Assembly (NCBI RefSeq): GCF_008831285.2
Contig: NC_045140.1
Span: forward strand, 24,818,131-24,882,130
Direction: 5' to 3'
DNA: 64,000 bases
Origin: Nymphaea colorata
Lineage: Eukaryota > Streptophyta > Magnoliopsida > Nymphaeales > Nymphaeaceae
This document shows positions 22,765 to 45,700 of the stretch, in pieces. The notes beneath the pieces are model-generated. The model saw nothing but the letters and a program-made list of their open reading frames with translations, was not told the origin of the DNA and ran no database searches. Both the position numbers and the translations under genes were made by a program. Within the stretch, counting starts at the first letter, position 1, and each line of letters starts with the position of its first letter.

Positions 22765-22910
22765 GTAGAGCTAGAAACTTTTTATGAAGGGGGCCAAATT
22801 AAAGTTTCTAAATTTTAATAAGAGCTGAAATATCATTTAGAAAAGTAAATTTTTTTGAAATTTACATATAATTTTTTATTTTTTTTGAGGTCATGCGAGC
22901 CCTCCTTGGC
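22765..22910. mobile_element. Degraded hAT-type MITE, copy C
   Basis: The interior AATTAAAGTTTCTAAATTTTAATA, GAGCTGAAATATCATTT and AAATTTACATATAATTTTTTAT matches copies A and B upstream. The ends have decayed (GGGGTAGAGCTAG at the left; GAGCCCTCCTTGG at the right). Confidence 0.5.
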
Positions 22911-23697
22911 TCAGGGACAGTCCCTGAGAGAAGGCACGATGAAAAGGGAGAGTGATAGAAAGAATGAAAAAGAATGCGAACAATTGAGAGAAAAGGAGTG
23001 AGATGAAGCAAAAGGAAAGAATGCCAATTAAGAAAAAAAAAGAAAGAACACTATCAAAAATTTTGAAAAAGGTTGAGGCGTGAACCGCACTCTTGAGGCG
23101 CGCCTCATCGCCAGGCATGTCTTTTCATGCCTAGATGTTTCATCTCAACGAGTGGAGGTAGCAAAGATGCACCTCGCCTTGGCATGGACAAAGAGGTGTG
23201 AAGTGTATGACTCTTGCAACATCGTTGACAACATGGCTAGGACCTAATACATTAAATACTTGAATGTAAGTATTTTAATGTTTTAAGTAACTTCAAATAC
23301 GTAGATGTGTCAATATTTTTGACTTGTGAAGCATCATGGTTTCAATAAAGTTTTGCAAAGATGTACTTAAAAGTCTACTATAAGATCAAGCTTTGATAAA
23401 GCGAAAATGCATGCTAAACCATATAAGAAAAATCTCAACACATATTAGACGGTCCCTTTCTCTCTCTCAGTTATTTACTTTCCAAAAAATGTAACTGTAC
23501 ATGTGATACAAAATAAACATGAGTTTATAAACTTTCCATTCTCTCTCTCAGTTATTTACAGAAGTTCTGATCAACTTGATTTATGGATCAACTTGATTTA
23601 TGGTTTAGAACATATCATATGTAAAATCAACTTCATTAACCCCAACTCAAATTATCGCAAGCTAATATGACCTCTCACCACACAACCTCACTCACTA

Positions 23698-24018
23698 GAC
23701 CTGGGCAATGAGTCGGGTACCCATCGGGTACCCAGCCCGATCGGGTCCGGGTCGAGAAAACGGCCTGGTGGGCCAGGCCCGGGCTTGATGTGCGGCTCGG
23801 GTCGGGTCGATCCGACCTGTTTATAATTAAAAAAATAATTTTTTTTATTTTTTTAAATTTAATAATATGTATTTTATTATTAAAAATATATTTTATATTA
23901 CTAAAAATTTATTTTATAATTAAAACATATTTTTATTACCAAACAGGCCAGGCCAGGCCAGGTCGGGCCCCGAGTCGAGATCCGGGCTATCGGGTCGGGC
24001 CCGACGGGCCGACCTTTT
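23698..24018. repeat. GC-rich/AT-rich composite repeat with GGGTCGGG motifs
   Basis: Two GC-rich arms, 23715-23820 and 23943-24016, are built from GGGT(A/C)CC, GGTCGGG and GGCCAGGCC units on both strands. They flank a core of almost pure A/T (23821-23940). The arms can pair with each other, so the structure resembles a foldback MITE, but I could not fix termini or a target duplication. Confidence 0.55.
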
Positions 24019-25442
24019 TTTTTTAAGTCAATGAACAAATTGTTGTTCACATCGGAATAAAAATAAATAATTTTAATTATACATGCCACTTTTTAAACCA
24101 TCAATATCCAAATTAATAAAAAAAAACTTATAATTAATTCACGTAGTCCTCATATTTACTCAAACAGCATATTTCATAAATCTTATTAGACTGCGTAGAA
24201 AGTCTTTTACATTAAGCAAATATCATAAGAAGAACTACTCTCAATACGGATCATAATTAATCAATATAAAAGTATATTTCTATCCTCCAAATAATTTAGT
24301 CCATCATTTCTAGTCTCTTTAATTTATACTGAATATAAGAAGTTTTCATTGTTCAAATTTTCTTTACACATGGTGAAACCTACATATTAAGCTGCTTATT
24401 CCTGTTCACAACAAAAGACGTCTGTGTTTAAATTAATGCATTGTGATGTGAAAAAGAAGCTGCGCCAAGTATTGTGGCGATTCACGCTAAACAAACTTAG
24501 ATCTTTTTTTTTTCAAGCGACCGGGTTTTCTACCACTTGACAGTATCCGACCCCTCATCCCCTTATGATACAGAGCCTGCTTTAGGTGCTTCAGGGCACC
24601 GCTTCCATTGCACTTCAACTTACCTGTTTGTAGCCTTGTCTAGTAATTATACATCTTAGCCCTAGTGACTTATACTTTTGACGGCGTTTGCCGAAGAAAA
24701 ATATTTTGTGTTCTTAGACATATATTATTCGGTTCTAATAATGTCATGTTCTTGTTTCACAAGATGTCGTGTCATTATAACTAGAGTTCCATCAAATAAC
24801 ATTTATGAACACATCATTTTTAAAAAATAAATATACTGTTTTTAAGTTATGTATTCTAAAAACACGTATCTTAAAAACATAATGTTCTCCTTTTAGGAAC
24901 TTCGATGTTGTCTGGTGAATTGTTATTCATTAATTTATGCTAACGCTGCACTTTAAGATCAATTAAGTACCCCAGAAATTTGCTGTGTTGGAGAAGATTT
25001 ATATGGATTTTTCATTGGCAGAGCTAGTAATATCTGACGAAGGGTTTTTGCAACTTTTAAGGGGGCAGCCATTATGTAAATAAGTAAAAATGTAAGAAGC
25101 ATTGGTATAGATTTTCAACAACTCGTTAAAATCTACGACCTAATATTTTGAAAATTTTTAATTTGGTTCCAGTAAAAATTTAGAAAAATACTGTTCAGGC
25201 TTGTAAAGATTTTGAAAAATACTATTCGGAGACTCTCTTTTGACCCGGCAAATGAAAAATATCTGATTGAATCCTTGAACATAGCTTTCAGATTTTTGTT
25301 CTTTTTTTAAGTGTAGCAAATTTGATGATCTCAAAACAAAAATCTAACTTGGCACGAAATGAGCTGAGCCGCGTCAGTAATCCTGGAGAAAATCTACCCA
25401 TGGGGCTCCCGACGGCCGTCGATTACCTTAGTAACGGTCTCG
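24019..25442. other. Intergenic DNA upstream of the proline iminopeptidase gene
   Basis: No gene signal. The last 100 bases before 25443 become GC-richer and probably hold the promoter and 5' leader of the downstream gene. I see no convincing TATA box at a fixed distance. Confidence 0.4.
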
Positions 25443-25500
25443 ATGACAGAACGTGAAGGCCTATCTGAATCAACTCTTATCGCACCCAAGACTCGCGTCC

Positions 25501-25529
<29 letters not shown>
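25443..25529 (+). other. Upstream frame overlapping the iminopeptidase start
   Basis: An ATG at 25443 opens 28 codons and ends at TAA 25527-25529, past the main ATG at 25501 and in a different frame. If the transcript starts above 25443, this frame would compete with the main start. Transcript start is unknown. Confidence 0.3.
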
Positions 25530-35805
<10,276 letters not shown>

Positions 35806-36652
35806 TCTCCAGTCTCCAGTTTCCATTATCTGGGTAAGTTGATTGTGGAATGGCATTTTTCTAATATCCAGGGAAGGATTTCTGCCATATCAAACAATGT
35901 AACATTTCCAATAGTATGTTGGAGAAGCAACAATAATCTGCCAAGCTTTCTCCCCCTATTGCTTTTACTGTGTCTCCTATATGCTTTGCTGCACAGCCTT
36001 TTTCTTTCGTCCAAGTGCATGTTGCTATGTTGGCCTTAAAAGGAGAGGGAATGCGTGGAAATGGGGAAATTAAGAAAAATGCAAGCGAAAAAGAGTTAAT
36101 TTTCCATTATTCGAACTTTGTAAATGGAATACAGTTTCATATGTGTGCATCATCTTGATGGTTTTTTTCTTTTTTTTCTAAGAGGAAAAATTAGCTATGA
36201 AATGAAAACTTTGCTAGTTTTTCTATGAGAAAAATTTTCTTTTGCACCTGTGGCACAGGAAAAATGAAGGGAAGGGAAGTTCTCAAAGAGATGGGCGGGA
36301 TAGAACGAAATAAAAGATCCGATCCATCTGGTAAGTGGGTAGCATTTAGAGGTTTTTGAGTTGGCTAAGGTTGAGTTCAACAGTAGGGGTGCATCTGTTG
36401 GCACGGCCTGGTAGGGGACTACCCAGTACCCAAGCCTGGTTTGCTTATCTATTGAAAGAAAAGAAAGAAAAAAATTGGATTTTATGTAGAAACTTTTACT
36501 AGTAACCATGACTAGTCTTTGAAACTCTTTTAATGCAGCAATCTTCTCATTTAGAAATATGAGCAATTTTATACCTTTTCTTCGGCCCCTTATTTTCCTA
36601 TTTCTATAGGTGCCGTAAAAGATCTAATTTTGGAGAAATAGATCTTCCCCCC

Positions 36653-36684
<32 letters not shown>

Positions 36685-38460
36685 TTATATATATATATAT
36701 ATATATCTTTGCACAGTGCACCTACTTGGGTCCCATCGGCTCAGTGGATGAGATTGGGAGATATCCATTCCAAATTTTCATTTGCTTTTAGGTTGGATTT
36801 GGTTGTCAAAAATCTGATCCTCCATCCTTAATTTATGATCTTGATTGAAATATGAATCCGAGTATATGCTAGTGAATTTTTCGATTAAGCTGTTCACTTT
36901 CTTTCATTATTGCTTTTTGGTGCTAAAAAATTGGCGCTTTCATTGAATCAAAATCGTAGGACAATCAGAACCTGCCCTAGCTAGTTAGTTGCTAGTCATA
37001 GGTAGTCTCTCCGTACTCCTTTTCGCCCCTAAACGATCCAGACCAGGTTTTCGCCCCAAAAATTTCTGGTCATGAAAAGCAATTTAGGTTTCTAACAAGT
37101 TAATCAACTTTCTGCAAGGGTAGCTAGTCTCGAGCTTCAAGGTTGAAAGAAACAGTTCATATTTCTTATGAATGAAAATTTTGCTGGAGCCCTAAGCTCG
37201 TTTTATTGCTTGACTCTCAACTAGAGCAAGTCACAGTTGACCACCACATGCCCTTTTTTGTATCAAATCGCTCATTTGAAATGATCATAAGGTACGGTTG
37301 TTACATGAATGAAGGTGCTTCATTGCTTGTGTGGTCGTTACAAGACGCCATGAAGTTTTTCCTGATCATTATCTTGAAAACATAGTTTGGCTGGTTGAGG
37401 ATCGGATTTCATGGATTCTGCTGTTTATATCCTTTAGATTCACAATAATAATAATAATAATGAAAACCTGTTGTTTGACAATAGAAACAGTAATATATTG
37501 TTTTATGAATCTGCCTCAAAGATTGGAGAAGAATCCTTGACTCTTAATTACAATATTCTATGAACCTGTTTCAAAGCTTGAGACAGGTACAAATAGTGCG
37601 TTTAGTATTCCCATTGCGAAAAGGAGCCCTTCATATATCAAGCTGTTCTAAATTCACCATATACAGAAGAACTTGATCTAATAATACTAAATCAATCCTT
37701 AACATTCATGTAAAATATCAATTCTTTCTCTTTTTAGGAGCGGTAGGAAAAAGTGTTTGTCCCCATTAAAGTCATACCTTTGGCGAGGACCCTTTAAATC
37801 TCGGGTCTGAAGAATGGTGTTCGTGCAAGCCTTCCCATCATCTCTCAACGAGGAAAAGAAAAAGGACCTAATCTTTCACAATCTCTGCATGACAACATAA
37901 GTGGGCAGAATCTCGCCATCCACTTTTGTAAGGCACTTAAGGTATGCGGTTATTTCGCTTATTTCAGATTATCTTTTGATAAATCTAACCATGCAAAAGT
38001 GCAGAACATTGAAAGTCATACGTTTAAAAGAAAACCGTTAAGACTACGTTTAAAAGAAAACCGTAAGACTTTGTTGAGCAGGTAGAATTCTGTATAAATT
38101 TTAAGGCCAATCTTTAAACAAGTAAAATCTTATGCAGATTTCAAATTTCTTCAAGTCTTCATGCATGCATTTTACAAACGTTCTGCTGTTCAAATAATGC
38201 AGTTAATTTTCAATAAGATGTTTGAAAGAACTGCAGACTGGAGCTTGGGAGCCATTTACGGTACTGGTAGAGAGTTTTCCAGTTTGGTGATTATTATTTA
38301 ACTATAATTCAGAAAACAATCTGGATGATTTTTTTTCACGTGGCTTCTTCTTTTGACAACTGTTAAAAGGTGTTGCCAGCCACTGGCCACATTGCTCTAT
38401 ACTTTTTCCTTTTCTTTTACAAAAATGAAAAAGTAATTATCGTATTAAAAAATAAATGCT
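35806..38460. other. 3'UTR of the iminopeptidase gene and intergenic DNA
   Basis: The first few hundred bases after the stop at 35805 are the probable 3'UTR. The remainder has no gene. It contains a compound (CT)n/(AT)n microsatellite at about 36651-36706 and TAA/ATA repeats near 37444-37461. Confidence 0.45.
36651..36706. repeat. Compound (CT)n-(TA)n microsatellite
   Basis: About 28 bases of CT repeats, a short spacer, then about 20 bases of TA repeats. Confidence 0.85.
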
Positions 38461-38469
38461 GATGGAACA

Positions 38470-39620
38470 ATTCTAAATTTATAGAATTAAGACGAAGCTT
38501 GCGGAGGCGCTATCGCTATCCAAGATCACGCTCAACAGAGCGGATTGATCTCAGCTTTGTGATCTGCCATAACTTTTCCTTCTATCACATGAACATAGGA
38601 GGCACATGTGCGTTCATCGGTAGATGGTTGTGCTACTACTTTGGAAGTTGAACACCAGATCTACTAGCGTGCTCCTTCGCTGCAGCCTTCCTGGGCCCTT
38701 CTCCGGCCTCTAAACCTTCGTGGGTATGCGAAGGAATGCACCGTGAAGCACTTCTTCGTGTTGGCTGGGGTGAAGCGTAGGCTCTTGATCACTTGGACGG
38801 CTGGAAGTAGTCCCTCGCAATCTTAAACTGTGGATTCCTTTGGCCGATTGGAGAGAAGAAGAAAAGAGTATTGAGGACGGGAGGAGGGTTGATGCCGTCG
38901 GATCAAAGAAAGACACCAGCCGTCGCTGGTCAAGGATTGGAGAAGAGTTTTCCGACCGTCGCCGGTGGAGGACGAGTGCAAGAGGGATCCCACGCAGGGA
39001 AGGAAAGAGAATGACAATCAACTTCTCATTGCATAAACATCATTAAGCGTAAAAGAAAAACCTTAATTACATGACTTATATACATAAGAGTCTCTGTTTT
39101 AACCCCGAGACGAGATAAAAGCAAACCGAATCAAAGAACGTGTCAAACCGAGACGGTACATAAGAGTAAATAAACATAAGTAAAAAGGACGCCTGGAATG
39201 CCCGCTCTCACTATGGATCCGGACCCCGTCTTATTTTTTTCGACCTTACCTGCTCCACCCGCTCCTCCCACTGCAGCCATATAAGTAATGCCCAAGAATT
39301 CTATAAATGTCGAACCCTGAACCATGCCAAGGTGCCAAAATAGTTCAACTCACTCACGTGCACTTGACTCTACTCATATAGGTGCTAGTGGCCGACCCTG
39401 CAGCTCCCTTCTTGAGCTTGTGCCCATCCTTATCCAAGCACAATGCTGCGGCCTACTGCTCTCGACGCTCCTTGCTAAGACTAACCTCACAAAACAACTA
39501 AAACATAAACCTGTTGAATGGTAATCGGATTGGCCAACTGCTAGTCACGCTCCGTCCTACCGCTTCCGACCAGGCCTTCGGCCGTCGTGGATGGTGGCAA
39601 AATGAGGCACGTATGAAAAC
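38470..39620. other. GC-richer block, possible relic of a retroelement LTR or gene
   Basis: Base composition is clearly richer in G+C than the flanks, and the strand is patchily purine-biased (38850-39010). A 103-codon frame on the minus strand (38710-39021) has no recognisable domain. Read on the minus strand, the block around 39000-39180 has a TATA-like stretch and T-rich ends, as an LTR might. I could not find a partner repeat or target duplication, so no element is claimed. Confidence 0.3.
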
Positions 39621-39726
39621 AGTTGCCAATGAAAATTAAGCGTAGAGCAGAAGACGTGGGACTTATTTTTGAGATTAAAAGTTAAAAAGGTTGAGAAGAG
39701 AGCAAAGTGTTCGCGTGAGGGCGAAA

Positions 39727-42700
39727 ATGGCAGCTACTCATGTCCTTCTCCAATGGAATCCGACCAACCTGCGTCCCTCTCCAATCCCTCTTTCTTCGCC
39801 TTCCTCTCCCTCCTCTTCCTCATCCTATTCAATCTCTGGGCTGGTTTTCAAACACCCAATTGCGCGGCCACGCTATCTGCTCCCCCTCGAAGCGTCTAGA
39901 AGGATCTCCGGTTATTCCCAAGTAGGAAGCCAATTCTAGCGGGGGATTCCTCCGCTTCCTGTCTGTGAACTGGTTCTTCCTTTTCCTTCTCCTTTTTAAG
40001 AGAGAAGTTTCATGTTTGAATTTGCAGAGTGGCATTCAATCATCTGTGAAAATTTTAAGCAGGAGGATGGACTTTCTTTCGGTGGTAGAGGGGGCTTCGA
40101 CAGGTTCGACGTCGGGGAGGAAGTCGAAGACGACGGAGAGGACGAGGACGAAGAGGAGGACAGGAGCCTCGACCTCCTGGTGCAGTTTGTGCAAAACGTC
40201 TTCCGGAAGGTGTCGCGGAGGGCGAGGAAGGCGGTGAGGTCGATGTTGCCTCGTTCGATCCCATCGAAATTGGTCAGCTTCTACTTCATTTGGTCTGATT
40301 GATCATATCTCAGGCATGGTAGTTTCCGCATTTGATTGCGTTCCAATTAAATGAGGACACTCTAGATTGACCCGTAAGCTCGGGTCGTTGTATATTTGTT
40401 CTTGCTTCTGCCGTGCTTCTACCAGGGAAAAGCATCAGTGATGCCTTTTTTGGCTATATTATACATCAATTGCACATCCCGACTTCGTAACTCTGTAGTT
40501 TTATAGAAAATTCAAACTGAATTGTTTGGTCAGATAGGTAATGAGAAGGTTGGGTAACTAATGTGGACGGACATGGATCAAATTGAGTTTGTTTGGGTTG
40601 AATGCCTATGGGACGAGATTGTTTAAGGGTGCTTCCGGAAGGGCGTTTATTTTACTTTTACCTACACTTTCGGAGCAATATTTACACTAACAGCAATCAG
40701 AATTTTTGCCTTTTGAATGAGTTACATTTAGATCAGCTCTATTCAAAAGTACAGAGTTGGTGGTAGAGTTACGTTTAGAGTAATAGAGACAATGTCTATC
40801 TTTCCAGAGCCCTTCCTGCTAAGAGCTCATACGGAATCTGATTTTCTTATCTTAGTAAATTTTATATTTGGTAGATAAGTGTGTTCTCATAAGCTTTCAG
40901 TTTATTATGTACCCTAATGGATGTTTTATGCCCTTTCACAGGTTCAATTTTCTGTTAATGGTACAATTATGTTAACTTTTCTTTGGATTTTGAAGGCATT
41001 GCTTCAGGTAATACTGCACTGCAGAGTACTGTTTATTTATCAAAAACTTAAAAAGGAAAATACAATAAACTGTATACCTATAGTTCGCTTGCTATAAGCA
41101 CTTAATGAACCATTTGTTTAATGACTGGAGACATCTATTTGAACTTATCCTTGCTGTTGAATACAGTTGGAATAGTTGAGTCTGCGAAATCTTTTGACAT
41201 GTGAATGCACTTAAAGGACATGTAACACAATAACTTTTTTTGTCATTGTACATTAAGACTAATATATGAAGTGATGATCAAGCAGATAGACTGCCCCTCA
41301 CATCATGTGAGACACCTTAACCTGTTTTACTTTACCATTGGGGATAGAATACATGAAAAGGTAAAAATGATACTCTATTGCCTTATCCCTCATCCCCTGT
41401 ATTGACCTGTAATGGATCTTCCATGATGCGGTTCGAAAGCTTCAAGACTTGAGTACAAAGAAGGCAATGCAGTGCCATAAAATATACAGTAAAAGTCGAA
41501 AACCTAGTTAGAATATGGCTGGGTTAATCCACAAAATCAAGTGAATAGTGTAACTGAGAGACATGCTTATAGTTGCATCTGGATTTGGTCCCATTTATTG
41601 GTTGCTCAGTGGATTTCTGCCACTTTTGTGTTCAATTTGACAACAAACTACGGCAGCTGCTACTTAAGAATGCAGGTTATCAATTTATGTATTTGATATG
41701 CTAATCCAATATACTATATTAATTAGATATCAATTTTCTTTTTCTTCTTTCTTATCTTCATAAACTTTTGTCTTTCCATTCAGGAATGACCAAAGCTGAA
41801 ATGGTGATGCACCTTAGGTGTACTTGAGGCCTCTGTGGCTCAACTGGATCAGGGATAGCCCTATTGAGCTAGCCTCCAATCCATGGCCGAGCTTGCAATG
41901 CACTGCATGCTTGTGCATGAATGCATGCATATACATATGGGTTTGGTGGGATAGATGTTCAATTTAGTGAGACACAAGAACGCTTGTGCAGGTCAATGAC
42001 TGAAATAAGCTCATGGTACAACTTGCTGCTAATTGTCATTAATAAAAGCTAAAGCTTGGAAACTAGAATCCACTTTATGTTTTAAATTTCCAAGTGTATT
42101 CTTGGTAAATTTTGTAAGCACTTTTTTCAGTCTGCACTATTATGAACGAATACAGTTATAGTGGTTGACTATATATCTATACTTTTGGGGTGCATGGAAG
42201 TGAAACAATTTGTTTAGTTATCCCTGTCAGCCTGGATAAACTGACTATCTCTACCAGTGCTGTACATCTTATCTACACAGTAGCTAGGTATTTCACTCTT
42301 GTATGAAATTAGACAGATGAAGTTGTCTGCAGATGCCAGATCTTAGGTTGTGGGTAAGCTGACCCTAGTAATGTTAAATGCTTCTTCGTTAACTGCTTCT
42401 TCTATCCCCTCTGTTTCAAATGGAATGTCACCAACATTCCATTGCTCCCCCCAGCCTCTCCTTCATCAATAATCTCTGCTGCTCCTTCAACGTTAAAAAA
42501 ATCAAGATCGTCTTCATCAAGTATTGCAGATGGTTCTTCTTCAACCCAAGAATCTAATATATCAAAATGGTCAATGAAGATAGGATCATATTGATTGTGA
42601 TGCTTCCTCGTAGATGTTGTTTCTAGTTGCCTAACAAGAGAAAAATTTAACAAATTGTTAGAGATTAAAATATATATTAGAATTTGCTATTTTGTATAAC

Positions 42701-45700
42701 AAATGTTTACCTTTGTCTCAACTTCATATTATAACGAACGTAAACAAGGTCATTCAACCTTTTATGTTCCAGCCTATTCCTCTTCTTACTGTGGATGTGT
42801 TGAAATACACTCCAATTTCTTTCACATCCAGTTGCACTACATGTTTGGCTGAGGATTCTAATTGCAAGCTTCATTAATTCTGGGCAATGAGGCCCAAACC
42901 TTTCCCACCACAAATCTAATAACAAATGGAAAGTAAAAATGTTGTCAGAATAAATATGTAGTAAAAATGTTGTCAGAATAAATATGTGAGACGGTAGCAT
43001 AAAAGCTAAACAACAAAAAAAGAAGTATAAAGTCTCTTTTTCCAATACCTGGACGCATAGTTGTTATGCATCGAACTTCTGTGTCTCTCGCCATGGTACC
43101 AGAAAACGTATCATATTTGTTGATCGACATATGGATAACGTCTTGTTCTTTACTATCACTTACTAATACATCAATACAATCCAACATGCCATACTCGACC
43201 TCTCTGTCCTTCTTAAAAGTGGGAAGATATCTAATAGCAGGATTTAGGTAGTAGGTTGCTGCATGAAGTGGGCGATGAAGTTGTCCAGACCACCTTTCAT
43301 CTATAATCTTCCATATAGGCATGTACAACTTCTTTTTCCCCTTCATGTTATCTCTAATGGCCTCCTTGGCTCTGTCCATAGACTTATATAAATATCCAAT
43401 AGAAGGTCTATCTTCACTATCAACTAATCTGAGGACTTTCACTAGAGGTACACAAATCTTCAATAAGTGCACACATGATTCCCAGAAGTCAGCATCGAAG
43501 ATGGTATCCACAAATGTCGTAGCCTTTCTTTTATAGGCATGTGGATATGCAGCCCAATCATCACTTGAAAACATCTGCTTGAGAGAAGTTCTTTGCTTGA
43601 CTATACCCTGCACAGTCAAAACATTTGTAGCAAACCGTGTTTGTGTAGGTCAAATCAATTCAGCCCCATTTGTGAATTTCCTCATCAAATTCAAGACATA
43701 AGCATGATTATAAATAAACTTCGTGATTTCTTGGCATCTATGAACTGTCAACTTCATATCATCTCTTTCACCAAGATCTTGAAGCATAAGATTTACACAG
43801 TGAGCAACACATGAACTTCAATAAAATGTCCCATATCGTGCTGCTAACATTTCACCTGCAGCTTTATAATTTGTTGCATTATCAGTGATATTTTGTACGA
43901 CATTTTCAGGCCCAACTTCTTTTATAACTTTATGAAAAAATCCCAAACAACACATCAACGGTCTTAAGAGTATCAGACAAATCAACAGATTTTAAGAACA
44001 TAGTACCAAGAGGGCAATATACAAGGAAGTTTACCAATGTTCTGTTCTTGATGTCTGTCCACCCATCTGCCATTACACTGCATCCTGTAGCTTTCCAACT
44101 CAGTTTTAGTTCATCACAATATGTCTTCACGTCTCTAACTATATTGTTGAGAATTTTACCTCGCAATTTATGAAAAGAGGGCATTTTATACCCTCGCCCT
44201 ACACTAGCAATCGCATCTGCTATAGGCTGATAATGATAAGAGTTTGCTGCATTGAAGGGAATGGATGCATCATAGAACCACCTTCCTATGGTTTCATCTG
44301 CTGCTTCAATAATATCCTTTGATTGCATGGCTATACGAATCTCAGGCTGAGCACCAGCAGCAGTATAGTTGGGAAAAAAATTCTTGATCGAACCAGACAT
44401 ATTGCTCGACCTCATAGTAGGTACTCTACCACCACCAGTACGACCACTATGACTCCTGCCACGCCCTCGTGAAACTGAACTTATATTTGCACCTCTTCTT
44501 TTTCTGGTTGCAAAAGAACCACCTCCACGCATGATGCCTTTCCCTTTAGCTGTTCTCAAACTGACACCAACATCTTCTTCTTCAAGCTGAACATCTTCAC
44601 CTTCACTTTCTTCCTCTTCATGTGGGTCCCCATATCCTTCCTTTGCATCTTCCATTTCTTTTTCAATCCTACTTGCTTTCACTGCATCAAGAAGCTCCTG
44701 ACACTGGTGCTTTACATACGCTGGCAATGGGTTCTCTTGGGAGCCATTGCATTGAGCTACATCGCTGTGTGTACCAGCTATATGGTGTTTAAAGTGAGAG
44801 ATCCCTCCTGATATGATTTGCTTACAAAAATTGCACTTAACTCTTAATCTATCTTTGGGATTCACCCTTGTACACCATTGCCATGCAGGATCCGACATTA
44901 TATCTTCACAAAACAAGTAAAAACATACAAATAAATGTAGGAAATAAGACAAATGAACGATTCAACGGCAAAAATGAGTTATTTCTTACCTTCTTGGTGT
45001 TAAAAACCAAAAAACCCTCTTTCTCCAAGCTTCCCATCGTCCCAAGACTCCCCACAACTAGAAAGAAAGCTTCTTCACCGGCAAATCTTGATGCAATGGA
45101 AAAAATCTCTCCCTCCCACGTCTCTAGCAGCGTTGAGAAACAAGAAAAGAGAGAGAGAGAGGAGTGTCCGTTTCAAAATAAGACGCAAAAAAAGGGGCCC
45201 TCGGGCCCCTTTTTTAATTTCACCCCCGTATCGTGCGATACGGGGGTGTATCGCACGTATGTACGTGTATCGTATTTAAACAGTGTATCGTACGATACGC
45301 GTCCGTATCGTACGATACGGATAACATTGGACCCTACTACTTTTTTATTAAAACATTGATGACGAGTTCATAAGCTAGGGTTAACTTCAACTAGCACGAT
45401 TCTCTGGTCCCAGATTCATTTGTTATGCTAAATCTTGGAGCATGTGTAGGCTACTGACCCATAGGATTTAGTTTAATAAAATATTCATCATGAGTTCAGA
45501 GCCTAGGCTTTTAAGGTTCATCCAGCAGGACTTTTTTGACACATTCATTTGTGTATTCTAACATCGTAGGAGATCTGAGCTAATGAGTGGTTATTAGTAG
45601 GTAACGTTATGGATTTCTATCACTATGTGGTTTTCAAAATAGTTTACGAATGAGCTGCATTAGTCAATTAAGCGGAGCTTTTGATGACTAGTAAATTGAC

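Noticed and set aside
40055-40264. Minus-strand frame of 69 codons, Pro/Arg/Ser rich
   Set aside because: It is the shadow of the acidic exon 2 of the SHW1-like gene.
42357-45345. GACCCTA at both sides of the hAT relic as a possible target duplication
   Set aside because: The matches (near 42361 and 45330) are imperfect beyond 7 bases and are not adjacent to inverted ends, so they do not define element borders.
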